Shown here in pieces: positions 19,636 through 29,763 of a stretch of 64,000 nucleotides of DNA. Numbering within the stretch: the first letter of the stretch is position 1; every line of letters begins with the position of its first letter. The notes under the pieces are model-generated. The model ran no database searches. It worked only from the letters and a program-made list of their open reading frames with translations, and was not told where the DNA came from. The stretch is from Oligoflexales bacterium (GTDB taxonomy: Bacteria > Bdellovibrionota_B > Oligoflexia > Oligoflexales > RGVZ01): assembly GCA_947468665.1 (NCBI GenBank), contig CANILH010000005.1:1-64000 (forward strand), written 5' to 3'. Made by a program: the position numbers and the translations under genes.

Positions 19636-21419
19636 AAGATTACCTTCCCTACATCTGACGCGTCTTCCGCGAGGGGGCCAGCCAATGGTCCACTCGCGAC
19701 CGTCTGCTCAAGCGGGTTTGCGGTACTGGCGTTGGACTGGAAGCGTCCGGGTCTCGTGATCACGCGACCGAACGTCGACTTTTTATCGATGAGCGCACTA
19801 TGAGGATGGCTGGACCATGCGTGCATATCGTCTAGTCCGGTAATATCCATTGATCTACCAACCAAAGAATCCTTGAACTCAGAGATCGCGCTCATAGACG
19901 TATGATCGACGAATTTTGAATTCGTAAGATCAAGAACAATATGGTTTGCCTTCACTCTCTTCAGGTGATTCATCGTTGACATCAGATTAGTGAACGTCAG
20001 CTGCGAGTTCACTCCGATGACGGTAACTTCATTTTTTTCTGGATGCGCGTGGGTGGCCTCCGTAGTCTCAATGCGAGGATGGAATGCGTGTTTCAGAGTG
20101 CCTGACGCCAGCAGGTTAAACACGGTTTCACAGGTAAGTCCAACGCCGATACCAACCAGCAGATCCGTCGCGAGAGTCGTGACCAGTGTAATCGCGAAAA
20201 CAGCAAATTGTTCTTTGCCAGCAAAAAAAACAGCCTTGCAGCGACTTAACGCCGCCAGACGGGAGCCGGTAAACACCAGGAGACCAGCTAGAGCCGCTAA
20301 AGGAATCATATTAATGACCCACGGGAACGCCGCCACAAAAACAACCATGAACAAACCGTGAAAGAAGTTAGCCCATCTGGATTTAGCGCCCGCGTTCAAA
20401 TTAGCCGAGCTACGAACAATCTCCGCGATTATTGGCAAAGCTCCGACCAAACCGCAAAGTGTATTGGCGAACCCAACGACCATGAGGTCTTTGCTGCAAT
20501 CCGAATGGCGTTTTTCTGGATCAATAGCATCAACGGCTTTAACTGACAGTACAGACTCAAGACTGCCAACAGCACCGATCATAAAGGCCCACTTCCACCA
20601 AAGACCACTCCCTAAGAGGGAGAAATCCGGCGAAATGTAAGCCTCTGTAATTTTACTCGGAACATTAACCAGAAACTTTGGGCCAATCATATGTGTGGCA
20701 CCAAGCAGCGTATACTCATGAGCGTGAGCGAAATCGAACCCCAGCGAGCAGGCCACGGCGACAAAAACCACAACCAGCGGAACCGGGATTTTCGAGAGGA
20801 AAGACATACCCTTAGCGCGGGTAATCATCGGCCACAAAACCATCAGGAGAAGCGACGCGACACCAACCATAGCGACTTGCGGATTACACTCCATGATTGC
20901 ACGGGGCACTTCCGCGAGAAGCTTAAGGGGTTCTTTGGAAGAAGGCACATGACCAAGCATGACGTGACTTTGCTTGGAGATAATAATGACACCGATTGCG
21001 GCCAGCATGCCGTTTACAGTTGCCTCCGGGAAAGCTTTTCCGGCTTCAGCAAGACGAAATTTACCAAGAAGAATCTGAATAAGTCCGACAACCACAACGG
21101 CCGCCAGCGCGTAACGGACACCGGCAGCGTTATTCCCGGCGCCAAGCTCCTCAACAGCGCCAAGCATAATGACGATCATACCGGCCGCGGGTCCTTTAAT
21201 GCTCATTGGAGAGCCAGCAAATGGAGCGACGATCAAACCACCGATAGCGGCCGCGGCAAGCCCCGACAGCGGAGGAAAACCGCTGGCCATGGCGATGCCT
21301 ATTGAGAGCGGCAAAGCCAGCAAAAACACGATAAAACCAGCTAATATATCTTTGGAAACATTGGGCGACGAGAGCCAAGTCTCAGGAACGGGCTTTTCGT
21401 TACTTTTTACCATAATCAT
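19632..21419 (-). CDS. SulP family anion transporter with STAS domain
   Basis: DILAGFIVFLLALPLSIGIAMASG; C-terminal STAS LDLTNSKFVDHTSMSAI. Confidence 0.93.
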   Translation of the reverse strand: MIMVKSNEKPVPETWLSSPNVSKDILAGFIVFLLALPLSIGIAMASGFPPLSGLAAAAIGGLIVAPFAGSPMSIKGPAAGMIVIMLGAVEELGAGNNAAGVRYALAAVVVVGLIQILLGKFRLAEAGKAFPEATVNGMLAAIGVIIISKQSHVMLGHVPSSKEPLKLLAEVPRAIMECNPQVAMVGVASLLLMVLWPMITRAKGMSFLSKIPVPLVVVFVAVACSLGFDFAHAHEYTLLGATHMIGPKFLVNVPSKITEAYISPDFSLLGSGLWWKWAFMIGAVGSLESVLSVKAVDAIDPEKRHSDCSKDLMVVGFANTLCGLVGALPIIAEIVRSSANLNAGAKSRWANFFHGLFMVVFVAAFPWVINMIPLAALAGLLVFTGSRLAALSRCKAVFFAGKEQFAVFAITLVTTLATDLLVGIGVGLTCETVFNLLASGTLKHAFHPRIETTEATHAHPEKNEVTVIGVNSQLTFTNLMSTMNHLKRVKANHIVLDLTNSKFVDHTSMSAISEFKDSLVGRSMDITGLDDMHAWSSHPHSALIDKKSTFGRVITRPGRFQSNASTANPLEQTVASGPLAGPLAEDASDVGKVIL

Positions 21420-21426
21420 GAACTCC

Positions 21427-21555
21427 TGACGATTTTTCTGAAGAATTTCGCGACCAATGAGCTACAATGGTAGCATTCGGGTCGTGACGATTGTGTGTCG
21501 TCACAGTGAAGCTTTTGTGACGGCCGAATGGTGGAATCCTGACGATTGTCTGTCG
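21427..21555. promoter_or_regulatory. Three TGACGATT direct repeats in divergent intergenic region
   Basis: TGACGATT at 21427, 21485 and 21540; the last two extend to TGACGATTGTnTGTCG. Confidence 0.5.
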
Positions 21556-21607
21556 GAATCGTAATGTCAAAAAACGGGCGAAAACCACTAAGAATGCGGA
21601 TTTTAAA

Positions 21608-22309
21608 ATGAAAGCACTTGTTGTTGAGGATGACGTAAAAGCCGCTGGCTACATTCAGCGTGGCCTAACAGAAAACGGCTTCAGCGTGGACGTCTGTCAT
21701 GATGGAGCCGCCGCTTACGACATGGCGATGGAACGAGACTATGATTTCTACGTCCTTGACGTCATGCTCCCCTACCTTTCCGGATTTGACCTCCTCAAGA
21801 AAATACGAACCGCGGGTAAAACCGGTCACGCGATTTTCCTCACGGCGAAAGACCAGGTACATGACCGCGTCGCGGGCCTGGAGAGCGGAGCTGACGCGTA
21901 CCTCGTCAAGCCATTCTCTTTCTCGGAATTGATGGCCGTCATTCACTCGCTGCAGCGCCGCGCCGAGATGAGCCAGCCCTCATCGGCGGTCCATTCTAAT
22001 ACCATTCAGATAAATGATCTCAAAATCGACCGGGTCAAACACATCGCTACACGCAACAACCAGACTCTTGAACTGACTCCCATAGAGTTTCGCCTGCTGC
22101 TGCTTCTGGCGAGACACCCAAATCAGGCGCTTTCGCGGACCGTAATCCTGGAGCAAGTTTGGGATATTAATTTCGAGTGCAACACAAACGTTTTAGATGT
22201 TCATATCCGCCGTTTGCGGGCGAAACTGGACGAGCCATTCGGTTCCAATTTAATCCGCACCGTCCGTGGCGTGGGGTACAGCCTGGTCTATGACGAACCA
22301 AAAACCTAA
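21608..22309 (+). CDS. OmpR-family response regulator
   Basis: REC (VVEDDVKA, YVLDVMLP, VKPF) and winged-helix C-terminus. Confidence 0.95.
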   Translation: MKALVVEDDVKAAGYIQRGLTENGFSVDVCHDGAAAYDMAMERDYDFYVLDVMLPYLSGFDLLKKIRTAGKTGHAIFLTAKDQVHDRVAGLESGADAYLVKPFSFSELMAVIHSLQRRAEMSQPSSAVHSNTIQINDLKIDRVKHIATRNNQTLELTPIEFRLLLLLARHPNQALSRTVILEQVWDINFECNTNVLDVHIRRLRAKLDEPFGSNLIRTVRGVGYSLVYDEPKT

Positions 22310-23804
22310 AACCACCTCACGCTCACTGTCCCGCCAGATTGCCGCCTACATCGCCGCGATCAGCGGCGCGATGCTGATCATAGCTAGTCTTGTTATTTAT
22401 CTCGTCATTCTCAAGTTCATTGCGACCCAGGACCAGAATCTGATCGAAACGAAAGCGTCGTTTGTCACGCCTCACATCGAACGTGGTGACATAGAAGACA
22501 TCAAGACACTTCTCTCGACGCGCTATCCGCAGGATCTACCCAAACGTCTTTATGTTGTTGTCTATGACGAAACCACGCAGAGCGTCGCCAGAACATTCAA
22601 TACCGGCGCGATATCCCTTGCGGACATATTCCCTCCTTCCATAGGAGGCATTCCCCCTCTGGACCCTGGGGAAAGCAGACAGGAACCACAGACAAGTGTT
22701 GACGGCCGGACCTTCAGTGTCTCCACCCGCGCGTACCTGGATCAATATGGCAAACGATGGGTCGTTCGAATCGCGGTGGATCACGACGCTGACGCATACC
22801 TGAATACGGCTATTGAGATTTCCTTCGCCGCGATTTTATTTGTGGCCTTCATTCTGGTGCCTCTCTCAAGTGCCCTGGTTTCAAGACTAATTACCAAGCC
22901 ACTTGGCGATGTCACGCGCCACCTAAGCAAAATGGTCCCCGGGAAGACATACCCGCACATGGATGAGGACACGTTTCCGCGTGAGCTGCGCAGCCTTGTT
23001 CAGGCATTCAACAATTTAAGTAAAGACGCTGAAATCGCCTTTGAGAGACTCCAAAGCTTCTCGTCGGATATCTCTCACGAACTCAGAAACCCCTTGAGCA
23101 GCATGCGTGTAAATTTAGAGCTTCTTTTGTCACGGGAGCGAACAGTGCCCGAGTACACGGAGTCCATTGGTTCACTTCTTGACGATACCGTACGTCTCAC
23201 CGGACTTGTCGAGAGCCTGCTTTTCCTCCTGCGGGGCGAGCGTCAACTGATTATGGCTGAATTGAAGAAAATAGACATCCTCACCCTGCTGACCTCGATC
23301 GCCGACATGTACCGGCCGGTTATTGAGGATGACGGAGGAACATTTGATGTGGAATGCCCGACTGGGCTGACTATTGTAGGTGAACCACGCCTGCTGCAAC
23401 GTGCTGTCGTTAATTTGGTTGAGAACGCGATCAAATATGGCAAGCCGCAGGACGGCACTCCAGCCAAAATCACCCTTTCCGCAGCCGTTTCAATAGATAA
23501 TCCGGACATCAAAGAAATACGCGTCCAGGACAATGGACCAGGCGTTCCCGACTCGGAACTCCCATTTGTGTTCGATCGGCTTTTCCGCTCAGATCGCTCA
23601 CGCAACAGCGGTGGCTACGGTCTTGGTCTCGCGATTGTACGAATGATTATTGGACTGCACGGTGGGGTTATCAGCGCTCGGAAAACGCCGGGAGACGGCT
23701 GCTGTTTTATCATCGCTATCCCGAAAAATATTCGTCCGGACAGATTTGTCACGACACGGATACTACCCGATCAACCGCCCGCGGCAGAACCCACCGCACC
23801 TTGA
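22266..23804 (+). CDS. Sensor histidine kinase, HAMP-HisKA-HATPase
   Basis: SSDISHELRNPLSSMR, N/G boxes; overlaps regulator. Confidence 0.93.
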   Translation: MAWGTAWSMTNQKPKTTSRSLSRQIAAYIAAISGAMLIIASLVIYLVILKFIATQDQNLIETKASFVTPHIERGDIEDIKTLLSTRYPQDLPKRLYVVVYDETTQSVARTFNTGAISLADIFPPSIGGIPPLDPGESRQEPQTSVDGRTFSVSTRAYLDQYGKRWVVRIAVDHDADAYLNTAIEISFAAILFVAFILVPLSSALVSRLITKPLGDVTRHLSKMVPGKTYPHMDEDTFPRELRSLVQAFNNLSKDAEIAFERLQSFSSDISHELRNPLSSMRVNLELLLSRERTVPEYTESIGSLLDDTVRLTGLVESLLFLLRGERQLIMAELKKIDILTLLTSIADMYRPVIEDDGGTFDVECPTGLTIVGEPRLLQRAVVNLVENAIKYGKPQDGTPAKITLSAAVSIDNPDIKEIRVQDNGPGVPDSELPFVFDRLFRSDRSRNSGGYGLGLAIVRMIIGLHGGVISARKTPGDGCCFIIAIPKNIRPDRFVTTRILPDQPPAAEPTAP

Positions 23805-24958
23805 AGCGCGTCAATAACAAACTCTGTCTCTCGCTCCGTCATTTGTCCGAACAGAGGTAGGCGTAAGATCGATTTCACGACGCGCTCAGTGACCGGAAGA
23901 CCCTGATGAGAGACGCGAGCAAATCTCGCCGCGATGGGCGCTTTATGGAGACACTCATAGTGACTGGTGGCTTGAATACCTTTTTGACTAAGAGCACGGC
24001 GCACAGCCTCACGGCTCTCCCCGTCTTTCAGCACAATCCAGTAAATATGACCGTTATGAACCACGCCCTCAGGAATAAACGGGCGTTGAATCTGACCTCT
24101 GGCCTCAAGGGGTGCGAGAGCCGCGTGATAGCGGTTCCAGATCACGACGCGGGCGGCATTGATCTCCTCAATATTCTCAAGCTGGCTTGCCAGCAGCGCT
24201 GCCTGCAATTCTCCGGGTAAAAACGAGCTGCCGATGTCCACCCATGTGTAGCGATCCACTTCGCCACGCAGGAATTGTTTACGGTTTGTACCCTTATCGC
24301 GCACGACCTCACAGCGCTCAAATGCGCGGGCATCATTAACAAGAAGTGCTCCGCCTTCGCCAGCGACAATATTCTTGGTCTCGTGAAAACTCAACGCTCC
24401 GAAATCACCGATAGCTCCCAGATGCTGGCCGTTCCATGTCGCTCCCATGCCGTGAGCGGCATCCTCGATGATTTTAAGCTGGTGCTCCCGCGCGATCTCC
24501 ATGATCGCGCCCATATCACAGGCGACACCCGCATAGTGCACAGGCATGATCGCCTTAGTGCGGGAGCTGATGGCAGCCTTGATCGCTTTTGGGTTAACGT
24601 TCAATGTTCTGGGATCAATATCCACAAACACAGGCACACCGCCACGGAGCACGATGGCGTTGGCGGAACTCACAAATGTGAACGACGGCATGATAACTTC
24701 ATCACCGGGACTGATCCCAGCAAGAATCGCCGCCATCTCAAGAGCGTCCGTACCGCTCGATGTGAGAACGACACGCGGGCTCTTGGTGATTTCAGTCAGC
24801 AATTCCTCGGATTTTTTGGAGAATGGGCCATCGCCCTGCACACGCCCTGATTCCAAAGCCTGGCTGACATAAGTTGCGGCGTTGCCCGTTGGTCTGAACC
24901 TCGAGTATGGAATCGTAATCGCTGACGCGGGTGTTTTGATGGTCTGGGAAACGGTCAT
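23771..24958 (-). CDS. DegT/DnrJ/EryC1 sugar aminotransferase (WecE/RffA-like)
   Basis: LTSSGTDALEMAAIL, EDAAHGMGATW, SFHETKNI. Confidence 0.9.
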   Translation of the reverse strand: MTVSQTIKTPASAITIPYSRFRPTGNAATYVSQALESGRVQGDGPFSKKSEELLTEITKSPRVVLTSSGTDALEMAAILAGISPGDEVIMPSFTFVSSANAIVLRGGVPVFVDIDPRTLNVNPKAIKAAISSRTKAIMPVHYAGVACDMGAIMEIAREHQLKIIEDAAHGMGATWNGQHLGAIGDFGALSFHETKNIVAGEGGALLVNDARAFERCEVVRDKGTNRKQFLRGEVDRYTWVDIGSSFLPGELQAALLASQLENIEEINAARVVIWNRYHAALAPLEARGQIQRPFIPEGVVHNGHIYWIVLKDGESREAVRRALSQKGIQATSHYECLHKAPIAARFARVSHQGLPVTERVVKSILRLPLFGQMTERETEFVIDALQGAVGSAAGG

Positions 24959-25020
24959 AAGCTAAAGTCTGATCCTATGGTCAATTTAGGAAAGTACCTG
25001 ACATTGCCAAGCGAAAGATG

Positions 25021-26535
25021 TCAGTTCGCACTATTAAACCTCAAAGGTTTTGAACAGTAAACAATTGGATTCACTCTCCTTCGGGCCGGCGAGCGCGGCA
25101 TCAAGGCCAGGGCATCAATATACCAGTCCGGAAAGCGATGATAGCCCTCTGTGCCGCATTTTTTCTCAATTATACGGAAATCCTCTGGATCGAGGGCATA
25201 AAAAGCGAGCCATCCGGACGGCGTCTCCCTACCCTGTTCCACGTCATTCCAGGAAATTTGCTTATAGGCGGGGACAGTCGGAACCTTAGCATAAAACTGC
25301 GAGAATCCGGTCATTGTATTGCCGATGTATGTGAAATTGACAATGGTACCAGCCCTGACATGGCGACCAATTTCCTCATACATCCATGGCGACGAATTCA
25401 GGGGAAGAAGTCCGGCCACCAGGGTCAGGCAGGCGACAAATTTAAGCGTCCGGCGCCAGAATTTTGCGGCGGACGTAACACGCGCGACCAATGGAGACCG
25501 CATTTCCCAAATCTCAATCCCTTTGAACATACAAAGCTGCAAAAAAGGAATCATAGGCGAGAAATAGCGAGTTTCTTTGTGACCAAGTACAAAATGAGCG
25601 ATTGTAAATGGTACGACAACGGTGGCCAATGACGGGACAGCCATGAGACCTGCGGCCAGCGGAATCAGCAAAAGAGGCGAAAGCGGAGGATACCACGCCT
25701 CAAAATATTGCTGGATATAATACCACCACGGAGACGTGCCCCATACGCGCCCGCCATTCTCGTCACCAAGAGCATAATGATAATAATTGATCGCCGGGCG
25801 AAATGGCATGCCTGTCGCCTGATAGTCGACGATAGCAAGAGGAAGAAGTCCAATTAACAATGCCAAAACCGCGGGCAAAATAATTTTTGGCCCCTGCCTC
25901 CAAAGCATCCAGAAACCAAGACAGGCTGCCGCGATACCAACCTGCGGGCGGGCAGACGCGACGAACGCGAGCAACACGGCAAAACCAAACGCGCGGGCAT
26001 TTGTGAATCCGTCGTATTCAATGCGCAGGGCCCAATAAAATGCCCAGATCAAAGCTGTTCCCGCGAACGTCTCCTGTGACGTCCGGACCAGGAATAACGG
26101 TCCATAAACACCAACCATCATCACCATCAGATAAAAAAACCTTCGGGACGACTTCAGACTGAGGCGTCGCATAATATCCCAAAGGGCGATAAACCTGCTG
26201 GAGGCAATCATTCCCACAATAAAACGCGCTAACGCTGCCTCGCTTAACCCGTCCATGTGAAAATATTTGGTTACCATAAGCAACGGAGAGACCATGACCC
26301 CCAGCAGCCATGAAACCATAGGGGCCTCAACGGTTAACTCCCAGGGCAAAGACGCATAACCATAAGCGATAAAATGTGCGGGTTCGAGAACGCGGGCATG
26401 CTCATCAGGCTGAAGCCATCCTTCACTATTCCATGCCGTGATTGCGATAATCAGAACCCAAAGCAAAAGGTACGCGGCCTTATGATATTCCTCTGAAAGT
26501 GGATAACTATCGCTAAGAGAAACACCAGAATTCAT
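25021..26535 (-). CDS. GT22-like (ALG9/PIG-B-type) mannosyltransferase-like membrane protein
   Basis: QPDEHARVLEPAHFIAYGY near N-terminus and GHKETRYFSPMIPFL; multiple TMs. Confidence 0.65.
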   Translation of the reverse strand: MNSGVSLSDSYPLSEEYHKAAYLLLWVLIIAITAWNSEGWLQPDEHARVLEPAHFIAYGYASLPWELTVEAPMVSWLLGVMVSPLLMVTKYFHMDGLSEAALARFIVGMIASSRFIALWDIMRRLSLKSSRRFFYLMVMMVGVYGPLFLVRTSQETFAGTALIWAFYWALRIEYDGFTNARAFGFAVLLAFVASARPQVGIAAACLGFWMLWRQGPKIILPAVLALLIGLLPLAIVDYQATGMPFRPAINYYHYALGDENGGRVWGTSPWWYYIQQYFEAWYPPLSPLLLIPLAAGLMAVPSLATVVVPFTIAHFVLGHKETRYFSPMIPFLQLCMFKGIEIWEMRSPLVARVTSAAKFWRRTLKFVACLTLVAGLLPLNSSPWMYEEIGRHVRAGTIVNFTYIGNTMTGFSQFYAKVPTVPAYKQISWNDVEQGRETPSGWLAFYALDPEDFRIIEKKCGTEGYHRFPDWYIDALALMPRSPARRRVNPIVYCSKPLRFNSAN

Positions 26536-27290
26536 AGGTGATCGCCCAATCGCCGGCGATAGTCCCTGATGGCCTTCAGATAAGCTAAGGTGTCATGCCA
26601 CAGTCTGACCGTACTCGCCTTTTTCCGATCCTCAACGAAAACAATCCAGCGCTCGGAGACCTTTAACCCCATGCGCCATGCTCTATGCACGATCTCCGTA
26701 TCCCAGAACCAATGGGCATCCTGGGCAACCTCAAGCACCGGCAGAATTTTCTCGCGGTGAAAAACCTTCAGACCGCACTCAGTATCAGCCACGGGAAGTG
26801 GAATAAACGCGTGCACGATCCAGCGGTAAACATAACTTGAGATAACGCGGATAGGTTTTTCCATGGGATTACCCAAAGCTCTCCGGCCAACCACAACATC
26901 CGCCTCCCCCCGCTGAATCTCGCGAATCATCGGAATGAGTCCATCCATCAGATGCTCAAGATCAATATCGATGTAGCCAACAATATCGCCTGTGGCGACG
27001 CGGATTCCGTCGGTGACGGCACGTCCGCGGCCGGTATTGCGCTCGTGGTAGATAGCCGTGACACTGACTCTCTCGGACTGGAGCCAGCCGACGCATTTTC
27101 TGACCTCGTCGGCCGTATTGTCCGGTGACGCGTCCTCGACAAACACGAATTCATAGCGGATTTTTGTGGTGCTTAGGTAGTCATTCAGGATTTTGACATT
27201 TCGTAACAGATGCGGAGCATCTTTGTAACAAGCGACAATAAGACTAAAATCCATACCAACCCACATCAAAAGTACGCAAACATCAACCAC
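26532..27290 (-). CDS. GT2 family glycosyltransferase (DPM-like)
   Basis: FVEDASPDNTADEV, ERNTGRGRAVTDGI, GDIVGYIDIDLEH. Confidence 0.9.
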   Translation of the reverse strand: MVDVCVLLMWVGMDFSLIVACYKDAPHLLRNVKILNDYLSTTKIRYEFVFVEDASPDNTADEVRKCVGWLQSERVSVTAIYHERNTGRGRAVTDGIRVATGDIVGYIDIDLEHLMDGLIPMIREIQRGEADVVVGRRALGNPMEKPIRVISSYVYRWIVHAFIPLPVADTECGLKVFHREKILPVLEVAQDAHWFWDTEIVHRAWRMGLKVSERWIVFVEDRKKASTVRLWHDTLAYLKAIRDYRRRLGDHL

Positions 27291-27475
27291 AGCGGTGTGT
27301 TAAGGCACGCAATTTACCTCGGACTCGATGTTTGTACCACAGAAGTTATTGCCTAATTTAGAATCGGCAGTTTCTTTTATTAAGGCACTTTGACCAAAAA
27401 TCGGGCCGACCTTGACAGACCGCTGACCAGAGTGACACGCTGTTCTTAAATACCGTAAAACCCAGGTATCACGAA

Positions 27476-28285
27476 ATGTTAAGAGGAGAATTGACTATGA
27501 CTTACACAGTACGGAACCTTTTTCTAATCAGCTCCATGGCCATATCAAGCATCACTTTCGCTGGCACCTTACCGGGCACGTCAACCGATCTGACTGATGG
27601 CCCCATCGTAACCCCACCGGGCCATGGTCGACTGACCGTCACCGGCGAAGACGGGGCCGGCCAGACATCAGCACTTGGGATCTGGCGCTGCGAGGCTGAT
27701 CCAGTCTTCATCCTGAAGCAGCAATCCTGCTACGAACTCCAGGGCAACTTTGAGATTAATAAGCAGATAAATTTGCCCGAGGGAATCTATTCCCTTATTT
27801 ACAATCATACGATTGCGCACGCGGTGATCGTTAAGAACGCCCAGGAAACCGCCGTTAATTTGATCCAGATTTCAGTTCCAGCCGATAATCTCACCAGCGG
27901 CACAACTGAGTTTCGGGTTTTCAGGGATTTGACCAGTGATGAACAGATGCGCTCGGAGCTGCTTGCGCAGTGGGCTTCGTATACTGGCGCATGGGAGTCC
28001 TGGGCCTGTGGAAACGTCACCTACCAGGATATCTGCCACGCCATTCACACATCACCAGATGCCATGAAAAATGTAACTCTGAAAAGCGACAGCCAGGGTG
28101 ACTATGTAGAAGTCTATATTTACGCCAACGGTCGCCCCCGGTACTGGAAAAACTCGGGACGCAAATGGGTCAATGACAAATCTCTCACCGGAGATTTTAT
28201 CAGCGTGTTTTCAGGGATTTACGGAGTGGAGTTCACCGGCGCGAGCGGCGTAAAAACAACCCGCTACGGGATCGTCGCGAACTAA
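27476..28285 (+). CDS. Secreted hypothetical protein
   Basis: Signal peptide MTYTVRNLFLISSMAISSITFAG; likely start 27497. Confidence 0.6.
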   Translation: MLRGELTMTYTVRNLFLISSMAISSITFAGTLPGTSTDLTDGPIVTPPGHGRLTVTGEDGAGQTSALGIWRCEADPVFILKQQSCYELQGNFEINKQINLPEGIYSLIYNHTIAHAVIVKNAQETAVNLIQISVPADNLTSGTTEFRVFRDLTSDEQMRSELLAQWASYTGAWESWACGNVTYQDICHAIHTSPDAMKNVTLKSDSQGDYVEVYIYANGRPRYWKNSGRKWVNDKSLTGDFISVFSGIYGVEFTGASGVKTTRYGIVAN

Positions 28286-28330
28286 GGAGAGGGAAGCGAA
28301 TAAGTCAAGACTCACTTAATCACCTATTTC

Positions 28331-28783
28331 CGTCCCCCTTCCGTGTTCTCCGTCCTTCCGTGCTTCCGTGTAAGTATTTAAACCAGAATTTGAACACGAA
28401 TTTTTACACGGAAACACGGAGGGGCGGAGGGCACGGAAAAATTAATTGGATAACACTCCCAATTCCACCTCTCCCCGTCCCCCTTCCGTGTCCTCCGTCC
28501 TTCCGTGCTTCCGTGTAAGTATTTAAACCTGACTTTACACCAGAATTTGAACATGAATTTTTACACGGAAACACGGAGGGGCGGAGGACACGGAAAAATT
28601 CAATTAACTAAATGCCCCAATCCCACCTCTCCCCGTCCCCCTTCCGTGTCCTCCGTCCTTCCGTGCTTCCGTGTAAGTATTTAAACCCGAATTTACACCA
28701 GAATTTGAACACGAATTTTTACACGGAAACACGGAGGGGCGGAGGACACGGAAAAATTAATTGGATAACACTCCCAATTCCAC
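28331..28783. repeat. Three copies of a long imperfect inverted repeat (35-bp arms)
   Basis: Arms 28339-28373/28404-28438, 28484-28518/28561-28595, 28642-28676/28719-28753. Confidence 0.92.
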
Positions 28784-28847
28784 GCCTCCTCTCCCCTGTC
28801 CCCTTCCCTGTCCCATTTCGTGTTTTCCTTGATGGATTCCAAAAATA

Positions 28848-29762
28848 CTAAACCCTTAATACCACGCATTTCCAGCCGTTTTCACTGGTTACAGACTCCA
28901 CCTGGAGTCCGTGTTTTTGTGCTTTCGCCACGAGTGGGCCTTCTTCCTTGTCGACAAACCCGGCTACAATCAGCCTGCCACCGGACGCAAGCAGCGCCAC
29001 GATCGCAGGCATTAAATCATGCAGAACCGGCACGAGAATATTGGCTATGATCAGATCAAATGATTCCGTAAATTCAGGTGTGTCGGCGAGTCGAATGTCA
29101 GCTGTTACGCCCGCGGCGTCGCAGTTGGCCTGTGCCAGTTCCACCAAATCCTCAGAGATCTCAGTACCCGCGAGACGACTGACACCGAGATGATGACAAA
29201 GAATCAGGTAAATTCCTGTTCCGGTCCCCACATCAAGCACTGACTTTGGAGACCATGATGGAAGTTTTGTTTCCAACATCTCAATGATCGCCCTTGTCGT
29301 CGCATGCTGACCGGTGCCGAATGCCCCGCCGGCGGCGTCAATCTCCACACGAATTAAGCCGTCCGGTGTTGTCAACGCATCACCAAGTGGTGCGATAAAG
29401 AATTTACCGGTGCGAAACTCGGTGAAAGACTCCCGCCAGCACCGCTGCCACGAGTCATCCGTAATTTCATGAATATTAGCCCGAACCTCAGCGCCAAACT
29501 CATTATGAAGCTCACGCCAAAGCTCTCGGGAGACACCCTCCGACTCATCAAATAACGCCACCGGCGAGGCGGCCAGACGCTCGTCAGTCGTTAGTCCGGT
29601 ATCGGACTCAACGTCTGTTAATTCCGTCTCAACACCGTCTATTACGCCCTCAACAATGTCGGTCCGCCCGATGGACTCAAGCCAGGCCATGACACGCTCT
29701 TTGGATCTGACGCGGTCGGCCATGTCTGGCGAGACAAATGTAATCAGCAGCTCAAACGCCAT
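28848..29762 (-). CDS. prmA: Ribosomal protein L11 methyltransferase
   Basis: AFGTGQHATTRAIIEML, LDVGTGTGI, ANILVPVL. Confidence 0.88.
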   Translation of the reverse strand: MAFELLITFVSPDMADRVRSKERVMAWLESIGRTDIVEGVIDGVETELTDVESDTGLTTDERLAASPVALFDESEGVSRELWRELHNEFGAEVRANIHEITDDSWQRCWRESFTEFRTGKFFIAPLGDALTTPDGLIRVEIDAAGGAFGTGQHATTRAIIEMLETKLPSWSPKSVLDVGTGTGIYLILCHHLGVSRLAGTEISEDLVELAQANCDAAGVTADIRLADTPEFTESFDLIIANILVPVLHDLMPAIVALLASGGRLIVAGFVDKEEGPLVAKAQKHGLQVESVTSENGWKCVVLRV

Positions 29763-29763
29763 G

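Noticed and set aside
20691-21305. 204-aa + strand ORF antisense to SulP
   Set aside because: Opposite a well-supported transporter; charged, low-information peptide.
28331-28783. CRISPR array
   Set aside because: Only three units, internally long inverted repeats with near-identical loops and linkers; no variable spacers and no cas genes.
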